Shown: positions 1 to 9,083, numbered from the stretch's first letter. The stretch: DNA of 49,653 nt from Proteobacteria bacterium SG_bin4 (GCA_002083395.1 LWDH01000046.1:1-49653); one strand, 5' to 3'. The notes: generated by a model not told the origin, from the sequence alone. A program made the numbers and translations.

Positions 1-52
1 TTTTGTGGGGAGACCTCAGGGTCAGACTCGATTGGTTGTCCATCGCATGGTG

Positions 53-3000
53 CTACTTGCGACCCATTCGTCGCAACGGAATCTCCTTCACCACTGCATA
101 AACCGCCGGGAAAATGATCAGCGTCAGGATCGTCGCCGAGACCATGCCGCCGACCATCGGTGCGGCGATGCGGCGCATGATTTCGGAGCCGCTGCCGGTG
201 CTGAGCATGACTGGCAGCAGGCCGATGACGCTGCCGGCGATGGTCATCATCACCGGGCGGATGCGGTATACGGCGCCTTGAATCACGGCGTCGTACAAGT
301 CCGATAATGCGATTTGTTCGGCCATCGCTTTGCGTTGCCGCGCGATGGTGGTCAGCGCCTGGTCGATGAACGCCAGCATCACCATGCCGGATTCGGCGGC
401 GATGCCGATCAGGCCGATGAAACCGACTACCGCGGCGATGCTCAGGTTGTAGTCGAGCCAGTACATCAGCCAAATGCCGCCGACCAGCGAGAACGGCACC
501 GACAACATCACGATCAGCGTCTCGGTCAGGCGGCCAAAATTCAAATACACCAGCAAAAACACCAGCGACACGGTCAGCGGCACGACGATTTTGAGTTTTT
601 CAGTGGCGCGTTTCATGTACTCGAACTGCCCGCTCCAGGTGGCGTAATAGCCTTGCGGAAATTGCACTTGTTCGCGCACCGCCCGTTGCGCGTCGGCGAT
701 GTAGCCGCCGATGTCGCGGTCGCGGATGTCGATGAAGATATACGCCGACAGCAGCGCGTTTTCGGTGCGGATGCTGGGTGGGCCTTGCATCAGCTTCACA
801 GCGGCTAGCTGACCGAGCGGGATCATGGTTCCGCCCATCGCGGGTACCAGCACTTGCGTGGCAATGGCTTGCGGGTCGCTGCGCAGTTCGCGCGGATAGC
901 GGATGGCGACGTCGAAACGCTCGCGGCCTTCTACCGTGGTGGTGATCACTTCGCCGCCCAAAGCCACCGATACCACGTCGAGCAAATCGCCGACGGTCAG
1001 GCCGTAGCGCGCCAGCGCCATGCGATCGGGTTCGATGTCGAGGTAATAGCCGCCGGTGATGCGCTCCGCATACGCGCTGGTGGTGCCGGGCACGGTTTTG
1101 ACCGCCGCTTCGATCTGTTTGGCGATGGCTTCGATCTGGTTCAAATCGTTACCGAACACTTTGATGCCGACCGGCGTGCGGATGCCGGTCGCGAGCATGT
1201 CGATGCGGTTTTTGATCGGCATAGTCCAGGCGTTCGCGACGCCGGGGATTTGTAACGCCTGGTCGAGTTCGGCGATCAGCTTGTCGATGGTCATGCCGGG
1301 GCGCCAGGCGCTTTCCGGTTTCAGATTGATGATGGTTTCGGTCATCTCCAACGGCGCCGGGTCGGTGGCGGTATCGGCGCGGCCTGCTTTGCCGAACACC
1401 GACGCGACTTCGGGAAAGCTCATGATGAGCTTATTTTGCGTTTGCATGGTTTCCGCCGCTTTGGTCACGGAAATGCCGGGCAGGGTCACGGGCATGTACA
1501 GCAATGTGCCCTCGTTCAGGGTTGGCATGAATTCGCTGCCCAGCCGCATCGCCGGATAAATCGTTGCGGCCAGCACGCCGAGCGCGATCACCACAATTGT
1601 TTTTTTCCAGCGCAACACCCAGCCGATCAGCGGTTGATAACTGCGGATCATGATGCGTCCGAGCAGGTTATCTTCCTCGCGCGGAATGCGCCCGCGGATC
1701 AGCAGCAAGATCAATACCGGCACCAGCGTGATCGACAGGAGCGCCGCGCCTGCCATGGCAAAGGTTTTGGTATACGCGAGCGGCTGGAACATGCGGCCTT
1801 CCTGCGCTTCCAGCGCAAATACCGGCAGAAACGACACCGTGATGATCAGCAGGCTGAAAAACAGCGACGGCCCGACTTCCTGGCATGACGTGATCACCGC
1901 GCGAACGCGCGATTCTCCGGGCCCGGCGCGCGCCAGATGCTTGTGTGCGTTTTCCACCATCACGATCGCGGCGTCGGTCATTTCCGCGATCGCCAGCGCG
2001 ATACCGGCCAGGCTCATGATGTTGGAATTGATGCCCAAATACGTCATCGCGATGAACGCAATCAACACGCCGATCGGCAGCATGATGATCGCGACCAGGG
2101 CGCTGCGCGCGTGCATCAGAAAAATTGCGCATACCAGCGCGATGATGACGATTTGCTCGATGAACACTTCGCGCAACGTTTCGATGGCGCGATGAATCAG
2201 TTCCGAGCGGTTGTACACCGGTTCCAACGACACGTTGTCCGGCAAGCCGGTGCGGATTTGCTCGAGTTTTTGCTCGAGATTGTGGATCACGTCCAGCGCG
2301 TTCTCGCCGTAGCGCGCCACCGCAATGCCGGAAACCGCTTCGCCTTCGCCGTTCAGTTCGGTAATGCCGCGCCGCTCGCCCGGCGCCAATTCGACTCGGG
2401 CAACGTCGCGCAGCAACACCGGCATGCCTTGATGCGCGTTGACCACTAGATTTTCCAGATCGGCGATGCCGCGCAAATAGCCGCGCCCGCGCACCATATA
2501 TTCGGTTTCGGTCAACTCGATCACGCGCCCGCCGACGTCGCGGTTGCTGGCGGTTATGACCTCGGTGATGCGTTTCAGCGGAATGTTGTAGGCTTGCAGA
2601 CGGCGCGGATCGACGGTGATTTGGTAAGTCTTGACGAAACCGCCGACGCTGGCGATTTCCGATACGCCCTCGGTGGTGGTGAGCTGGTAGCGTAGGAACC
2701 AATCCTGCAACGCGCGCAATTCGTCGAGCGTGCGTTCTTTGCCTTGCACCACGTACTGATAAACCCAACCGACGCCGGTGGCGTCAGGACCAAGCGCCGG
2801 ACGCACGTCGCGCGGTAACTGGTTGGCGGCGAAGCTCAGGTATTCCAGCACGCGCGAACGCGCCCAATAAATATCGGTGCCGTCCTCGAAAATGACATAA
2901 ATGAACGACACGCCGAACGCCGACAAACCGCGCACCACCTTGGCGCGCGGTACCGCGAGCATCGCCGTGGTCAATGGATAAGTGACCTGATCCTCGACCA

Positions 3001-3178
3001 CTTGCGGCGCCTGGCCGGGGTATTCGGTATAAATGATGACTTGCACGTCGGACAGATCGGGAATCGCATCGACCGGCATTTTCCACAGCGAATAAATCCC
3101 CCAGCCGACGATAAAAGCCGTGCCAAGCAACACCAGAAACACATGCCGGATCGACCATTCGATAATTGTTTTCAGCAT
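53..3178 (-). CDS. cusA: Heavy-metal efflux RND pump, CusA type (Cu(I)/Ag(I))
   Basis: Inner-membrane proton-driven transporter of the HME-RND family that takes monovalent copper or silver and passes it through CusB and CusC to the outside. The 1041 residues match the usual length. An N-terminal membrane helix (about 12-30) is followed by a periplasmic part with the family stretch around DIYWARSRVLEYL. A transmembrane core contains AEMTDAAIVMVENAHKHL, the acidic proton-relay segment of HME pumps. The stretch RIDMLATGIRTPVGIKV resembles CusA rather than CzcA and includes a methionine of the type used in the Cu/Ag path. The ATG has GAGGAT upstream and follows cusB by 12 bases. It is the last gene of the cusCBA run. 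Monovalent metal specificity is inferred from these motifs and from the CusF domain on CusB. Confidence 0.95.
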   Translation of the reverse strand: MLKTIIEWSIRHVFLVLLGTAFIVGWGIYSLWKMPVDAIPDLSDVQVIIYTEYPGQAPQVVEDQVTYPLTTAMLAVPRAKVVRGLSAFGVSFIYVIFEDGTDIYWARSRVLEYLSFAANQLPRDVRPALGPDATGVGWVYQYVVQGKERTLDELRALQDWFLRYQLTTTEGVSEIASVGGFVKTYQITVDPRRLQAYNIPLKRITEVITASNRDVGGRVIELTETEYMVRGRGYLRGIADLENLVVNAHQGMPVLLRDVARVELAPGERRGITELNGEGEAVSGIAVARYGENALDVIHNLEQKLEQIRTGLPDNVSLEPVYNRSELIHRAIETLREVFIEQIVIIALVCAIFLMHARSALVAIIMLPIGVLIAFIAMTYLGINSNIMSLAGIALAIAEMTDAAIVMVENAHKHLARAGPGESRVRAVITSCQEVGPSLFFSLLIITVSFLPVFALEAQEGRMFQPLAYTKTFAMAGAALLSITLVPVLILLLIRGRIPREEDNLLGRIMIRSYQPLIGWVLRWKKTIVVIALGVLAATIYPAMRLGSEFMPTLNEGTLLYMPVTLPGISVTKAAETMQTQNKLIMSFPEVASVFGKAGRADTATDPAPLEMTETIINLKPESAWRPGMTIDKLIAELDQALQIPGVANAWTMPIKNRIDMLATGIRTPVGIKVFGNDLNQIEAIAKQIEAAVKTVPGTTSAYAERITGGYYLDIEPDRMALARYGLTVGDLLDVVSVALGGEVITTTVEGRERFDVAIRYPRELRSDPQAIATQVLVPAMGGTMIPLGQLAAVKLMQGPPSIRTENALLSAYIFIDIRDRDIGGYIADAQRAVREQVQFPQGYYATWSGQFEYMKRATEKLKIVVPLTVSLVFLLVYLNFGRLTETLIVMLSVPFSLVGGIWLMYWLDYNLSIAAVVGFIGLIGIAAESGMVMLAFIDQALTTIARQRKAMAEQIALSDLYDAVIQGAVYRIRPVMMTIAGSVIGLLPVMLSTGSGSEIMRRIAAPMVGGMVSATILTLIIFPAVYAVVKEIPLRRMGRK

Positions 3179-3190
3179 GATTATCCTCGC

Positions 3191-4771
3191 TCAATGGGCT
3201 GAATGATCGTGATGCGCTGCGGCGGCTTCGATATGCACCAGCACGAATTCGCCGGCGGATTCTTCCGTCATCTCAAAAACGATGTGTTGCCCCGGCTTGA
3301 ACGCTGGCAACAGCGACGGCTCGAGCACGCGGAAATCCATCGTCATCGCCGGCCAGTTCAAACTGGCGATCGGTTCGTGCGCCAATGTCACCACGCCGTG
3401 CGCGAAATCCAGCGCGCGAATCACGCCTTCGCCGCGATGCGTGGGGCGGGCGGATTCACCAGTGTGCGATCCGGCGGCATCGTGTTCGTGCGTCACCGCT
3501 TCAAAACTGCTGTGGCCGAAGCCGCTGAGCGCGCCTTTGAAATTGCTTTCCGCGTCGATCAGGAAATTCGCCTTGATCACGACCGCTTCGCCGAGACGCA
3601 ATCCGCCCAGCACTTCGGCGTAGCCATCGGCATGGAAACCGAGTTTGACGGTGCGCGGTTCAAACAGGCCGGCGCCGCGTTCGACCAGCACCACGCGCCG
3701 GGTGCCGGTATCGAGCACGGCGGAATCCGGCACCGTCAGCACCTTGTCCTTGCTATGCGAGGAAGCGAATTCGACGCGCGCGTACATCGCCGGTTTCAAT
3801 AAACCATTTGGGTTGGGTAATACGATGCGCACCACCGCAGTGCGTGTCTCCGGCGTGATCGACGGATAAATGAACGCCACTTCGCCGTTGAACACGTTAC
3901 CGGGATAGGCATCGACGCGCACCGTCGCCGATTGTCCGGTGTGGATCATGCCCAGATCCTGCTCGAACACATCGGCCAGCAGCCACACCTGCGACAAATC
4001 GGCGATCTGATACAAGGTATCGCCGGGCATGAAGCGTTGGCCTTCGACAGCCATCTTTTCCAGCACCACGCCACCGGCTTTGGAACGTAATGTCAGATAT
4101 TGCTGCACCTGACCTTCGCGTTGCAGGCGGCGTATCTCGGTTTCCGCAATATCCAGATTACGCAGCCGCTGCAACGCGCTTTCCACCAGGCGCTGCATTG
4201 CCTGACGCACGTCGGGCGTGCCGTCAGCGGTCGATTGCAGGCCTTTCAGCGCGATCAGATATTCCTGCTGCGCGGTAATCAAGTCGGGGCTGTACACATC
4301 CATCAACGCATCGCCCTTTTTCACCGCCTGGCCGGTGGTATTGACATACAACCGCTGTATCCAGCCTTCGAACTTGGTCACCAGCGTGAATTGACGGCGC
4401 TCATCGGTTTGCACCGTCGCCACCGCGCGCACGGTGCGCATCAGTTCGCGCATCGCCGTAGTCTCGGTGCGCACCCCGAGTTTTTGCACCTTATCGGGGC
4501 TGATGCTTACCCAGCCGGGATCGCCGGATGGTTGTTCCTCGCCTTCGTAAACTGGCAGATAATCCATGCCCATCGGGTCTTTTTTCGGCACCGGCGACGT
4601 ATCCGGCATTCCCATCGGATTGCGGTAGTACAAAATTTTTCTGCTTTTTTCCGTGTCCTCGGCAACACCGTTTGCGGCATTTTGCGATTGCGTGCTGCCC
4701 AGCCAATAACCGGCAAACAGCAGGGCTGCCATCGTTAAAACAGTCGGCAATAATTTTACGATTGATTTCAT
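3191..4771 (-). CDS. cusB: CusB periplasmic adaptor with C-terminal CusF domain
   Basis: Membrane-fusion protein linking the CusA pump to the CusC channel, 526 residues. Residues 1-28 are a signal/anchor. About 47-75 is a heavy-metal-binding domain with the Met-rich repeats NPMGMPDTSP and DPMGMDYLPVYEGEE. The central part is the usual hairpin, lipoyl and beta-barrel region. The last ~90 residues form a CusF-like metallochaperone domain (AHEPIASLNWPAMTMDF) retaining the His, Trp and two Met that CusF uses for Cu(I)/Ag(I), then a His-rich tail (AAAAHHDHSAH). In E. coli CusF is a separate protein, so pump delivery and chaperone are fused here. GGGAGG lies ahead of the ATG. It sits 12 bases after cusC and 12 before cusA. 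Confidence 0.95.
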   Translation of the reverse strand: MKSIVKLLPTVLTMAALLFAGYWLGSTQSQNAANGVAEDTEKSRKILYYRNPMGMPDTSPVPKKDPMGMDYLPVYEGEEQPSGDPGWVSISPDKVQKLGVRTETTAMRELMRTVRAVATVQTDERRQFTLVTKFEGWIQRLYVNTTGQAVKKGDALMDVYSPDLITAQQEYLIALKGLQSTADGTPDVRQAMQRLVESALQRLRNLDIAETEIRRLQREGQVQQYLTLRSKAGGVVLEKMAVEGQRFMPGDTLYQIADLSQVWLLADVFEQDLGMIHTGQSATVRVDAYPGNVFNGEVAFIYPSITPETRTAVVRIVLPNPNGLLKPAMYARVEFASSHSKDKVLTVPDSAVLDTGTRRVVLVERGAGLFEPRTVKLGFHADGYAEVLGGLRLGEAVVIKANFLIDAESNFKGALSGFGHSSFEAVTHEHDAAGSHTGESARPTHRGEGVIRALDFAHGVVTLAHEPIASLNWPAMTMDFRVLEPSLLPAFKPGQHIVFEMTEESAGEFVLVHIEAAAAHHDHSAH

Positions 4772-4783
4772 GGCGAGCCTCCC

Positions 4784-6142
4784 TTAACGGTGCTTGTCGT
4801 GACGCTTGCCGACCAACAGCTCGATTTCGGCCAGCGATTTGTGGTAGGTGGCGACTGCAGTGACCAAACTGGTTTCGTAATCGAACACCGTCATCTGATT
4901 GTCGAGCAAGGTCAGGAAATCGACGCGATTGACTTTGTAAGCCGCCAGCGACGATTCGACGGTCAGCCTTGCTTGCGGCAGAATAGTCGATTGATACAGT
5001 TGCGCCGATTTATAGCTTTGCTCGGCGATTGCCAATTGTTGCCGCAACGTCGCGGCAATTTCGTTGATTTGCGCTTGGTGCAGGCTCATTGCCTGATCGC
5101 GCAGCGCCAACGCTTCGGAAACGCGCGGCTCCAGCTTGCTCTTGCGCCAAACCGGCAGATTCATGGTCACGGTGAAACTGACTTCATCGGCGCGTCCGGT
5201 GCCGTCCAAGCGGCTGTCGCGCTGCCCGTACATCACCCGCGGCGTGAAGTCGGGGTAATAATCTTTCTTCGCCAGCTCCAGTACCTTGTCGCTGCGCGCG
5301 ATCAGGCTTGCCAGCGCCAGCAAACGCGGACGTTGAATCAAAGCGGCTTGATACAGCGCTTCGAATTTCAGCGCCGGTTCGTGATAAAGCTGCACCGGCG
5401 ACGGCACCGGCGTTTGGCTGCCGAAACCGCGCCCCAATGCACGCAGCAAATTCGATTCGAATATGCGCTGTTCGCGCCCGAGGTCGATCAACCGGTCCGT
5501 CATGCGCGATACTTGTGTTTGCGCTTTTAACACATCCGCCTGGCTGCCTTGCCCGACTTGGTAACGTTGTTCCGCAATGCGTAAGAAATGTTCGAGCGTT
5601 TGCTTGTTTTTCTCGACCAGCTTAATCAGTTCCAGTGTTAATCCAGAATCGAAATACGCGGTTTTGAGGTCGTGCACGACGCGGTTAACGGTTTCCTGAT
5701 AACCGAACTCGATTGCTTCCACGTCCTTGCTGGCCACCGCTTCGCGCAAATCGCGCTTGCCCGGAAAAGGCAATGTTTGCGCCAAGCCGATCATTTTCAT
5801 CGTCATATCTTCGGTACGGAACGGTGATGCAGCAATCGGCATATACAACACGCCGATCTCGACTTGCGGATCGTCCAGTGCGCCCGCCGGGGCGATGCGC
5901 TGTTGCGCAGCCTCGAGTTCCTGCGCCGCCGCGCGGATTTCGGGATTGTTGGTCAAGGTTTCCGCGATTAGATCGGACATTAACGGTACATCATGCACTA
6001 CTAGGGCTGCATCGGTGGTCTCCGTGATCAACGGTGAAAAAACGCGGGAACCCGTGCTGTTAAGTGGGATGCTTTGCTCTTGGGCTTGTGCGATCGCTGC
6101 GGTAGCAATCCACAATAAAAACAGCAGCGCGGTGCGGTTCAT
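4784..6142 (-). CDS. cusC: CusC-like outer-membrane efflux channel (TolC superfamily)
   Basis: Outer-membrane factor of the tripartite copper/silver exporter, 452 residues. It has a cleavable signal peptide (MNRTALLFLLWIATAAIAQA, then QEQS) and two OEP repeats rich in long amphipathic helices (e.g. LAEQRYQVGQGSQADVLKAQ near the middle and AYKVNRVDFLTLLDNQ near the end). No lipobox Cys is present, unlike E. coli CusC, so it looks non-lipidated. I chose the ATG at 6142, preceded by GGGTGG at a sensible distance, over a GTG three codons upstream at 6151. It leads the cusCBA run. About 200 bases separate it from the CzcI-like gene. I found no CueR-type dyad in that gap. Confidence 0.9.
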   Translation of the reverse strand: MNRTALLFLLWIATAAIAQAQEQSIPLNSTGSRVFSPLITETTDAALVVHDVPLMSDLIAETLTNNPEIRAAAQELEAAQQRIAPAGALDDPQVEIGVLYMPIAASPFRTEDMTMKMIGLAQTLPFPGKRDLREAVASKDVEAIEFGYQETVNRVVHDLKTAYFDSGLTLELIKLVEKNKQTLEHFLRIAEQRYQVGQGSQADVLKAQTQVSRMTDRLIDLGREQRIFESNLLRALGRGFGSQTPVPSPVQLYHEPALKFEALYQAALIQRPRLLALASLIARSDKVLELAKKDYYPDFTPRVMYGQRDSRLDGTGRADEVSFTVTMNLPVWRKSKLEPRVSEALALRDQAMSLHQAQINEIAATLRQQLAIAEQSYKSAQLYQSTILPQARLTVESSLAAYKVNRVDFLTLLDNQMTVFDYETSLVTAVATYHKSLAEIELLVGKRHDKHR

Positions 6143-6350
6143 TGCAACCACCCAGTGAAATTTTGCAATTGCTGATATTTATCCTTAATTGGAAGGAACA
6201 TGATTGCCTCCTGAACATCATTTGATCGATTCTGCCAATGACGCACCAAAACCAGTGATCATCGGCGCTTGGCATTTTTCGCGAGATAAAGAACGCACGG
6301 AATGAATGCGAATTAATGCGTTGTCTTTCGCCTGAACGACCGACGAGTTG

Positions 6351-6722
6351 CTATAGGGAAACGATCAGAGGAGGGTGTTGCGGTTGATCCGGTACAAAAG
6401 AAGTGAAGCCGGATTCATAAGGAGTAATTGCAGAAATCACATGAGCACTCACTGGTGGCGCGGTGCCGGAAAGAATCGGCGTGCTGCTGTAGGCATTGCA
6501 AGAAGTATCGTCGCACGGCAGACTATCCAGCCAATGACCGGTTGTATTCTCAGCCGCTTGCTTGTGGCAGCCATCGTGGTGATGCGAGTTGTCGATGGCG
6601 GCGCGCGGATGATCGAATTTGGTTTCTTGCACACATACCGACAAAATAGCCGCCACGGCACCCTGCACCGGGAACCACAGCATGAAAAAGACCAATAGCC
6701 ATTTGTAGTTATGTGCTTTCAT
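6351..6722 (-). CDS. CzcI-like secreted Cys/His-rich protein
   Basis: Small 123-residue protein with a signal peptide (YKWLLVFFMLWFPVQGAVAA) followed by SVCVQE and the His/Cys cluster NSHHHDGCHK, plus later Cys residues (LPCDDTSC). The pattern of hydrophobic start, PVQ..AVAA, then C.QE and a His cluster resembles CzcI-type proteins that precede heavy-metal efflux genes. Metal binding in the periplasm is inferred. It lies just upstream of cusC on the same strand. A TATAAT box is only about 7 bases before the ATG and no Shine-Dalgarno is visible, so the transcript may be leaderless. Family assignment is moderate; being a real gene is supported by the signal peptide and position. Confidence 0.7.
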   Translation of the reverse strand: MKAHNYKWLLVFFMLWFPVQGAVAAILSVCVQETKFDHPRAAIDNSHHHDGCHKQAAENTTGHWLDSLPCDDTSCNAYSSTPILSGTAPPVSAHVISAITPYESGFTSFVPDQPQHPPLIVSL

Positions 6723-6728
6723 TTTTTT

Positions 6729-6749
6729 ATTATAAACAATCCGCGGATT
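6729..6749 (-). promoter_or_regulatory. Promoter with 12-bp palindromic operator before czcI-like gene
   Basis: On the minus strand a TATAAT box (6734-6729) is preceded by the perfect palindrome AATCCGCGGATT (6738-6749), which lies where the spacer between -35 and -10 would be. A symmetric site there is typical of direct repression or spacer-twisting regulators. The regulator is not known; the sequence does not match the CueR dyad at 12243-12261. Transcription would start at or next to the ATG at 6722. Confidence 0.4.
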
Positions 6750-6944
6750 TTACAAAGAAAATTAATAGCAATGGTTCCAGCCTGCCGGGAATTTGAGCGA
6801 TCGGTATTAACTTTGTGGTTTTCGGGTTAAGCTGTCAGTTAAATTCCCGGGATCATAAGCCATCAAGTATTGCAGCATATCTCATGACCGATGGAACCGA
6901 TCATTCAAATTTGGCGGTAGCATCAAAGTTGAGGGCAATAGGCA

Positions 6945-6961
6945 CACAATTGTGCTATAGT
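6945..6961 (+). promoter_or_regulatory. Palindrome and -10 box of the toxin-antitoxin pair
   Basis: The 10-bp perfect palindrome CACAATTGTG (6945-6954) directly abuts a TATAGT -10 box (6956-6961), only 7 bases before the toxin ATG at 6969. Toxin-antitoxin operons are usually autorepressed by the ribbon-helix-helix antitoxin at such a site, so this is a candidate operator. No clear -35 or Shine-Dalgarno is visible. Confidence 0.4.
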
Positions 6962-6968
6962 TTTCCAC

Positions 6969-7247
6969 ATGAAGCCGATCAACTGGGATGCTGACAAAAA
7001 TCGCAAGCTTATCGAAGAAAGAAATATTTCATTTGAGAGTGTCATTTTTTCACTTCAATCGGGTGGGTTGCTGGACGATATGTTCCATCCGAATAAAGAT
7101 AAGTATCCGCAGCAACGGATTTTTGTAGTCTCGATCGGCGAATATGTTTATTTGGTTCCTTATGTGGAAACCGAAGAAGAAATATTCCTTAAGACGATCA
7201 TACCCAGCCGAAAGGCAACAAAACAATACCTTGGTGACAAACGATGA
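6969..7247 (+). CDS. BrnT-like toxin of a type II toxin-antitoxin pair
   Basis: Small 92-residue protein with an N-terminal INWDADKNRKLIEERNISFE, a central strand pair QQRIFVVSIGEYVYLVPYVE and a C-terminal KTIIPSRKATKQYL. This is the general order of BrnT-family RNase toxins (WD..K, helix with IS/F, two strands, then an ISAR-like segment with a Tyr). It is diverged: the ISAR-type motif reads IPSR. It overlaps the downstream antitoxin by four bases (ATGA), toxin first, as in brnTA. It is on the opposite strand to the copper genes on both sides, which suggests later arrival. RNase activity is inferred from the family only. Confidence 0.65.
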   Translation: MKPINWDADKNRKLIEERNISFESVIFSLQSGGLLDDMFHPNKDKYPQQRIFVVSIGEYVYLVPYVETEEEIFLKTIIPSRKATKQYLGDKR

Positions 7248-7546
7248 AAAAAACAAAACTGGATAAGGAAGAAGAAGCGCTGCTTGAAGCTTTCGAAGCG
7301 GATGAATTTCAATCCGGATTGACGCCGTCGCGCAAAAAAATGATCGAGGCAGCGGCAGCACAAACGTTCAAAAAAGACAAACGGATCAACATCAGAATTT
7401 CCGGCAGAGATCTGACGGCAATTCAAAGACGAGCGATGGAACAAGGCATGCCGTATCAAACCTTGATTGCAAGCATCATTCATAAATACGCTTCCGGAAG
7501 TTTGTACGACGCGACGGTACAGAATGTTGTTGATACAAGTGACTAA
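7244..7546 (+). CDS. Ribbon-helix-helix antitoxin, BrnA/CopG-like
   Basis: 100-residue partner of the preceding toxin. The first ~45 residues are charged and probably contact the toxin. Residues ~46-88 (KDKRINIRISGRDLTAIQ, then MPYQTLIASIIHKYASG) have the pattern of a ribbon-helix-helix DNA-binding domain: a strand INIRIS, a helix starting DL.AIQ, and a second helix after GMPYQTL. Such antitoxins bind and neutralise the toxin and repress their own operon. The likely operator is the palindrome at 6945-6954. The start overlaps the toxin stop (ATGA), implying coupled translation. Confidence 0.7.
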   Translation: MKKTKLDKEEEALLEAFEADEFQSGLTPSRKKMIEAAAAQTFKKDKRINIRISGRDLTAIQRRAMEQGMPYQTLIASIIHKYASGSLYDATVQNVVDTSD

Positions 7547-7813
7547 CAAGAAATTCCTGGATTTTAAATGAATTTGCGGCGGCACTTAGTGAGTAAAATG
7601 CAAAACAAGGCTAGGCCAGATAAAGAAACTAGAGATCCATTATCAGAATCAATCGAATCCGACCCTATTGATTTTTTTTGTCAAAATTGTATAGCTTGGA
7701 TTCATCGCGTGCAATGGTAGATATTCAGGGCTTCAGATTGACTACTTTATATTAAGTACTGTAACCTCAATTTATTAGATTGGATATGGCATGTCGATTT
7801 TAAAATTTTCCAA
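7547..7813. other. AT-rich gap before the TIGR04255/HEPN cassette
   Basis: No convincing gene. The notable item is ATCCGACCCTATT at 7657-7669, which matches in inverted orientation 10 of 13 positions of the segment at 9482-9494 beyond the cassette. Composition becomes visibly AT-rich from about 7660 and stays so to about 9100. No strong promoter or Shine-Dalgarno was seen before the ATG at 7814. Confidence 0.4.
7657..7669 (+). repeat. Left copy of a GACCC/GGGTC inverted motif flanking the cassette
   Basis: ATCCGACCCTATT here pairs with AAATGGGTCAGAT at 9482-9494 (reverse complement ATCTGACCCATTT), 10 of 13 identical. A related GGGTCAGACTC occurs at 19-29. The motif is reminiscent of the short palindromic repeats that accompany REP-associated tyrosine transposases, but no transposase gene is present. 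It may be a cassette boundary or a scattered repeat. Confidence 0.3.
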
Positions 7814-8581
7814 ATGAGCAAACTCCCTATCAAGCTAGAAATAGAGCCTCTAGTTGATGCAATTTTTGAAGTACGATTTGCTCATGCTCAGAACTTTTCT
7901 CAAATTTTTCCTGGATTCCTATATCAATCACTTAAGGATGAAATTAAAGAATTTGGACAACTTTCAACAATAGACATCCCACAAGCCTTACGTGACTCTG
8001 ATCCGAACCTTCAATATGCACCATTGCATAAACTCGGATTGGAAAATTTTTATATAAACATTGGTGATAGATGCGTTTCTGTTGGTTGTAAGTATCCATA
8101 CCCTGGTTGGCCAGAATTTAGACCAATGATTATTAAGGTTATGAAAATACTTAATGATTCAGGTTTAATTAAAAATATTGATCGATACTCTCTTAAGTAT
8201 GTTGATTTATTGCCTTTCTCTGAAATTCAGGCTCAAATAAACGCCATAAATCTTGACTTAACCATCGGAAATAATAAATTAGAAAATAATAACTTCAATG
8301 TCCGCATGGATGTTCTTACTGAGGATTTTATCCATATAATTAAGATTGTTTCATCGGCTGTAGTTAATCTACATAATGCCGCTAAAAACAAGGCAGAAAC
8401 CATCCAAGGATTAATTATAGATATTGATACCATAGCCAACCTGAATGAAACTAGGATTGAAGATTTCAATAAAAAATTAACTAAAAAATTAGAAGCAATT
8501 CACACAGAAAATAAACAGGTATTTTTTGAATGCCTGAAAGAAGAAACCATAACTAGCTTGAAGCCCAAATATAATGACTGA
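7814..8581 (+). CDS. TIGR04255-like sporadically distributed protein
   Basis: 255-residue cytoplasmic protein. The start KLPIKLEIEPLVDAIFEVRF, the block around YSLKYVDLLPF and the overall size fit the TIGR04255 family, named for its sporadic distribution and of unknown biochemical function. No membrane segment or signal peptide is seen. It is the first gene of a tightly packed three-gene unit, overlapping the next gene by eight bases. Codons are strongly AT-biased compared with the copper genes on either side, which points to horizontal transfer. Its role here, perhaps sensor or scaffold of a defence or stress module, is a guess from context. Confidence 0.6.
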   Translation: MSKLPIKLEIEPLVDAIFEVRFAHAQNFSQIFPGFLYQSLKDEIKEFGQLSTIDIPQALRDSDPNLQYAPLHKLGLENFYINIGDRCVSVGCKYPYPGWPEFRPMIIKVMKILNDSGLIKNIDRYSLKYVDLLPFSEIQAQINAINLDLTIGNNKLENNNFNVRMDVLTEDFIHIIKIVSSAVVNLHNAAKNKAETIQGLIIDIDTIANLNETRIEDFNKKLTKKLEAIHTENKQVFFECLKEETITSLKPKYND

Positions 8582-9083
8582 TATAACTATTAATCAATTA
8601 GATGGTACATATTCTCCGGTTTCTTTCTATAAAAGGGCTATTGATACTAACTACGCTAAGGATGAATCTTCAAGCAACAGAAATAGTCTATTCTTGACTA
8701 TTTATCACACACTAGCTAATACATCATCTTTTTCTCAATTAACTAACTTATTTGGAGATAACTATAGCATTCCCGAAAAGAGATCTGATTCTTTATGGTT
8801 AACACATGAACTAAAGGAATATCTAGCTAGATCAACAAGTGTCTCGCTTGCGTCTTTAGAGTATCTGCTAACGCAGATTTATATCATTTTTGGAGATGTA
8901 AAAATTGAAACCATTATTCATAATGATCCTGAGGAAGGGTGGGCAAAATTGATTGTTAAGATTCACTCCGAAATACAGGATTTAGATGATCTCATGAAGA
9001 GAGAAGATCATTTTTTTATTAAAGCTGAAAGCGACTCCAGACTTCTTTCAATACTTCCTCATGTAATAATTTCACAAGCATAG
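8574..9083 (+). CDS. Unknown protein, middle gene of TIGR04255/HEPN cassette
   Basis: 169-residue protein that I do not recognise. It is predicted soluble and mostly helical in the middle (SLASLEYLLTQIYIIFGDVKIE), with strand-like segments near residues 110-130 (EEGWAKLIVKIHSEIQ) and no visible catalytic motif. It overlaps the upstream gene by eight bases and ends immediately before the next ATG, so the three genes are almost certainly co-translated. Low GC matches its two partners. A protein between a sensor-like and a HEPN-like protein could be a bridging or inhibitory subunit, but nothing in the sequence proves that. Confidence 0.6.
   Translation: MTDITINQLDGTYSPVSFYKRAIDTNYAKDESSSNRNSLFLTIYHTLANTSSFSQLTNLFGDNYSIPEKRSDSLWLTHELKEYLARSTSVSLASLEYLLTQIYIIFGDVKIETIIHNDPEEGWAKLIVKIHSEIQDLDDLMKREDHFFIKAESDSRLLSILPHVIISQA

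Noticed and set aside
1668..2768. 366-residue open frame on the minus strand inside cusA
   Set aside because: Arg/His-rich translation in another frame of cusA, no domain and no ribosome site.
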